Positions 62,229 to 64,000 of a stretch of 64,000 nucleotides of DNA are shown one piece after another. A program made the position numbers and the translations under genes. How positions within the stretch are numbered: position 1 is the stretch's first letter; each line of letters begins with the position of its first letter. The notes under the pieces were generated by a model. It worked only from the letters and a program-made list of their open reading frames with translations, ran no database searches and was not told where the DNA came from. The stretch is from contig NZ_BNBI01000007.1 of assembly GCF_014655295.1 (NCBI RefSeq), positions 1 to 64,000 of the forward strand, given 5' to 3'. Origin of the DNA: Streptomyces fumanus. GTDB lineage: Bacteria > Actinomycetota > Actinomycetes > Streptomycetales > Streptomycetaceae.

Positions 62229-63002
62229 TCAGCGCCCTTCTTCGATCCAGGTGGCGTGCGGCCCGTCGAGCACGATGTCCCAGTGGTAGCCGAGCGAGAA
62301 CTCCGGCACCGACAAACTGTGGTCGTAGGTCGCGATCAGCCGCTGCCGGGCGGCGTCGTCCGTCACCGACTGCAGGATCGGGTCGTACGGGAACAGCGGG
62401 TCGTTGGGGAAGTACATCTGCGTCACCAGCCGCTGGGTGAACGCGGTGCCGAAGACGGAGAAGTGGATGTGGGCCGGCCGCCAGGCGTTGACGTGGTTGC
62501 GCCACGGGTAGGGGCCCGGCTGGATCGTGGTGAAGCGGTAGCAGCCGTCGTCGTCGGTGATCGTGCGGCCGGCGCCGGTGAAGTTGGGGTCCAGCGGCGC
62601 GTCGTGCTGCTCGCGCTGGTGGGCGTAGCGGCCGGCCGAGTTGGCCTGCCAGATCTCCACCAACTGGCCGCGCACCGGCCGGCCGGCCCGGTCCAGGAGC
62701 CGTCCGGAGACGGTGATCCGCTCGCCGATCGGCTCGCCCGCGTGCTGCCGGGTCAGGTCGTTGTCGACCGCGGTCAGGTCGCGCTCCCCGAAGGCGGGGG
62801 AGGCCAGCTCGACCAGTTCCGGGTCCTTGGTGACGTCGATGCTGACCGGCGGCTGCTTCGGGTGCCGCAGCACCGAGGAGCGGTACGGCGCGTAGTCGCG
62901 GCGCGGGTGGTGCTCGACCGGGGCGCCCGCGGCGACCCGCTTCTCGTACGCGGCGTGCTCGGCGGCGATCTCCGCGTCGATGTCCTGCTGGGTGAGAGTC
63001 AT
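62229..63002 (-). CDS. pcaH: protocatechuate 3,4-dioxygenase beta subunit
   Basis: 257 residues carrying the iron site: Tyr in NSAGRYAHQ, Tyr in GPYPWRNHVNAW and the His pair in RPAHIHFSVFG. N-terminal PCDO_beta region: PPVSIDVTKDPELVELASPA. It cleaves the aromatic ring of protocatechuate to 3-carboxymuconate with PcaG. ATG 63002; pcaF ends 16 bases upstream. Confidence 0.95.
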   Translation of the reverse strand: MTLTQQDIDAEIAAEHAAYEKRVAAGAPVEHHPRRDYAPYRSSVLRHPKQPPVSIDVTKDPELVELASPAFGERDLTAVDNDLTRQHAGEPIGERITVSGRLLDRAGRPVRGQLVEIWQANSAGRYAHQREQHDAPLDPNFTGAGRTITDDDGCYRFTTIQPGPYPWRNHVNAWRPAHIHFSVFGTAFTQRLVTQMYFPNDPLFPYDPILQSVTDDAARQRLIATYDHSLSVPEFSLGYHWDIVLDGPHATWIEEGR

Positions 63003-63018
63003 GGGGGTTCCCGGTTCC

Positions 63019-64000
63019 TTATCGTTCCAGGGTGAGGGCGAGGCCCTGGCCGACGCCGATGCAGAGGGTGGCGATGCCGGTGCCGGTGCCCTTGCGGGCG
63101 AGCTGGTGGGCGACGGTGCCGGCGAGGCGGGCACCGGAGGCGCCGAGGGGGTGGCCGAGGGCGATGGCGCCGCCCTGCGGGTTGAGGATCGCGGGGTCGA
63201 ACTCGGGCCACTCGGCGACGCAGCCGAGCACCTGGGCGGCGAACGCCTCGTTCAGCTCCAGCACGTCCAGGTCGGCGAAGGTCTTGCCGGCCTTGGCCAG
63301 GGCCCGGTTGACGGCCTCGACGGGGGCCAGGCCGAAGTAGTGCGGGTCCAGGGCGGAGACGCCGGTGGCGGAGATCCGGGCCAGCGGCTCGCGGCCGGTG
63401 GCCCTCAGGCCCTCCTCGTCGACGAGGAGCAGGGCGGCGGCGCCGTCGTTCAGCGGCGAGGCGTTCCCGGCGGTGACCGTGCCGTGCTCCGTACGGAAGG
63501 ACGGCTTCAGCTTGGCCATCGCCTCCAGGGAGGCAGTGGGGCGCACCGACTCGTCGGCGGCGAAGACCACCGGGTCGCCCTTGCGCCGCGGGATGGTGAC
63601 GGGCGCCAGCTCGGCGTCGAACAGGCCGGCCTCCTGGGCCCGCGCGGCCTTGAGGTGGGAGGCGAGCGCGAACTCGTCCTGCTGCTCGCGGCCGATCTTG
63701 TGCTTCTCGGCGATCAGCTCGGCCGACTCGCCCAGCGGGACCGTCCACTGCGGTTCCATCCGGGGGTTGACCATGCGCCAGCCCAGCGTGGTGGAGTACA
63801 GCTCGGCGTGCCCGGCCGGGAACGGCTTGTCGCTCTTGGGCAGCACGTACGGGGCCCGGGTCATCGACTCCACGCCGCCGGCCAGGGCGATGTGCGCGTC
63901 GCCGAGGGCGATGGCGCGGGCGGCCTGGATCACCGCCTCCAGACCGGAGGCGCAGAGCCGGTTGACGGTGACGCCGGGGACGGAGGTGGGCAGGCCCGCG
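63019..64000 (-). CDS. pcaF: 3-oxoadipyl-CoA thiolase (5' part off right edge)
   Basis: About 327 C-terminal residues of a thiolase. The active-site Cys region VNRLCASGLEAV is visible near the window edge, followed by GGVESMTRAPYVLPK, NASPLNDGAAALLLVD, ELNEAFAAQ, the His of GGAIALGHPLGASG and the second Cys in TLCIGVGQG. PcaF cleaves 3-oxoadipyl-CoA to succinyl-CoA and acetyl-CoA. Gene order pcaF-H-G-B-L is that of Streptomyces pca operons, in which pcaIJ and the MarR-type pcaV lie upstream, here outside the window. Confidence 0.92.
   Translation of the reverse strand, partial: AGLPTSVPGVTVNRLCASGLEAVIQAARAIALGDAHIALAGGVESMTRAPYVLPKSDKPFPAGHAELYSTTLGWRMVNPRMEPQWTVPLGESAELIAEKHKIGREQQDEFALASHLKAARAQEAGLFDAELAPVTIPRRKGDPVVFAADESVRPTASLEAMAKLKPSFRTEHGTVTAGNASPLNDGAAALLLVDEEGLRATGREPLARISATGVSALDPHYFGLAPVEAVNRALAKAGKTFADLDVLELNEAFAAQVLGCVAEWPEFDPAILNPQGGAIALGHPLGASGARLAGTVAHQLARKGTGTGIATLCIGVGQGLALTLER

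Noticed and set aside
1..64000. Mobile element or genomic-island boundary for the PKS cluster
   Set aside because: No integrase, transposase, tRNA gene or flanking direct repeat was seen at about 26 kb or 45.7 kb.

Overview
The window is high-GC actinobacterial chromosome, almost certainly Streptomyces. The signs are very strong third-position G/C bias, GTG/TTG starts, ATGA-type overlaps, rare TTA codons, a SARP regulator, Tat/lipoprotein exports, and a gene order (pgi-opcA-zwf-tal-tkt at one end, pca genes at the other) that matches, as far as I recall, the S. coelicolor SCO6659 to SCO6701 neighbourhood. No tRNA, rRNA, CRISPR array, transposase or integrase was seen.

Layout. (1) 1-6661, minus: a pentose-phosphate/NADPH operon, tkt, tal, zwf, opcA, pgi (pgi runs off the left edge). 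(2) 6.8-18 kb: single genes and pairs: AraC regulator, secreted GH16 beta-glucanase with a palindromic LacI-type operator, L,D-transpeptidase, IclR regulator divergent from a GH4 glycosidase, ATP-grasp protein, Sfp-type phosphopantetheinyl transferase, a three-gene XRE / HExxH metallopeptidase / small-protein operon, and a divergent MmyB-like ligand-binding domain. (3) 17.9-26.1 kb: a LacI regulator, sugar ABC importer (lipoprotein plus two permeases, no ATPase), GH13 alpha-glucosidase and a secreted GH87-like alpha-1,3-glucanase, together a likely alpha-glucan utilisation locus.

(4) About 26.1-45.6 kb: a compact type II polyketide cluster. A rightward core (TcmI-type cyclase, cupin, KS-alpha, chain-length factor, ACP, cyclase-monooxygenase fusion, second ABM monooxygenase, sulfotransferase) is divergent from a leftward arm (O-methyltransferase, lone Rossmann-like protein, Rieske oxygenase, 55-residue coupled microprotein, reductase). 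It is followed by a SARP/NB-ARC activator with three TTA codons, an SDR, a KASIII-like enzyme, a TetR/MMPL exporter pair around a perfect 16-bp palindrome, a second metK, and the wreck of a PfkB-family kinase that probably once belonged to a SAM-recycling cassette. Small residues at the CLF gate suggest a long chain, the KASIII a possible non-acetate starter, and the tailoring set O-methylation, quinone formation, Rieske oxidation and possibly sulfation. The PPTase at 14.4 kb could activate the ACP.

(5) 45.8-59 kb: accessory and housekeeping genes: beta/gamma-crystallin-like secreted protein, Tat-exported phospholipase C, PAP2-EamA operon with divergent TetR, XRE protein and its partner, a low-complexity DUF2510 membrane protein, a frameshifted AAA/LuxR-type regulator without its HTH, and an APH-like kinase. 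(6) 59.2-64 kb, minus: protocatechuate branch of the beta-ketoadipate pathway, pcaF-H-G-B-L (pcaF cut by the right edge).
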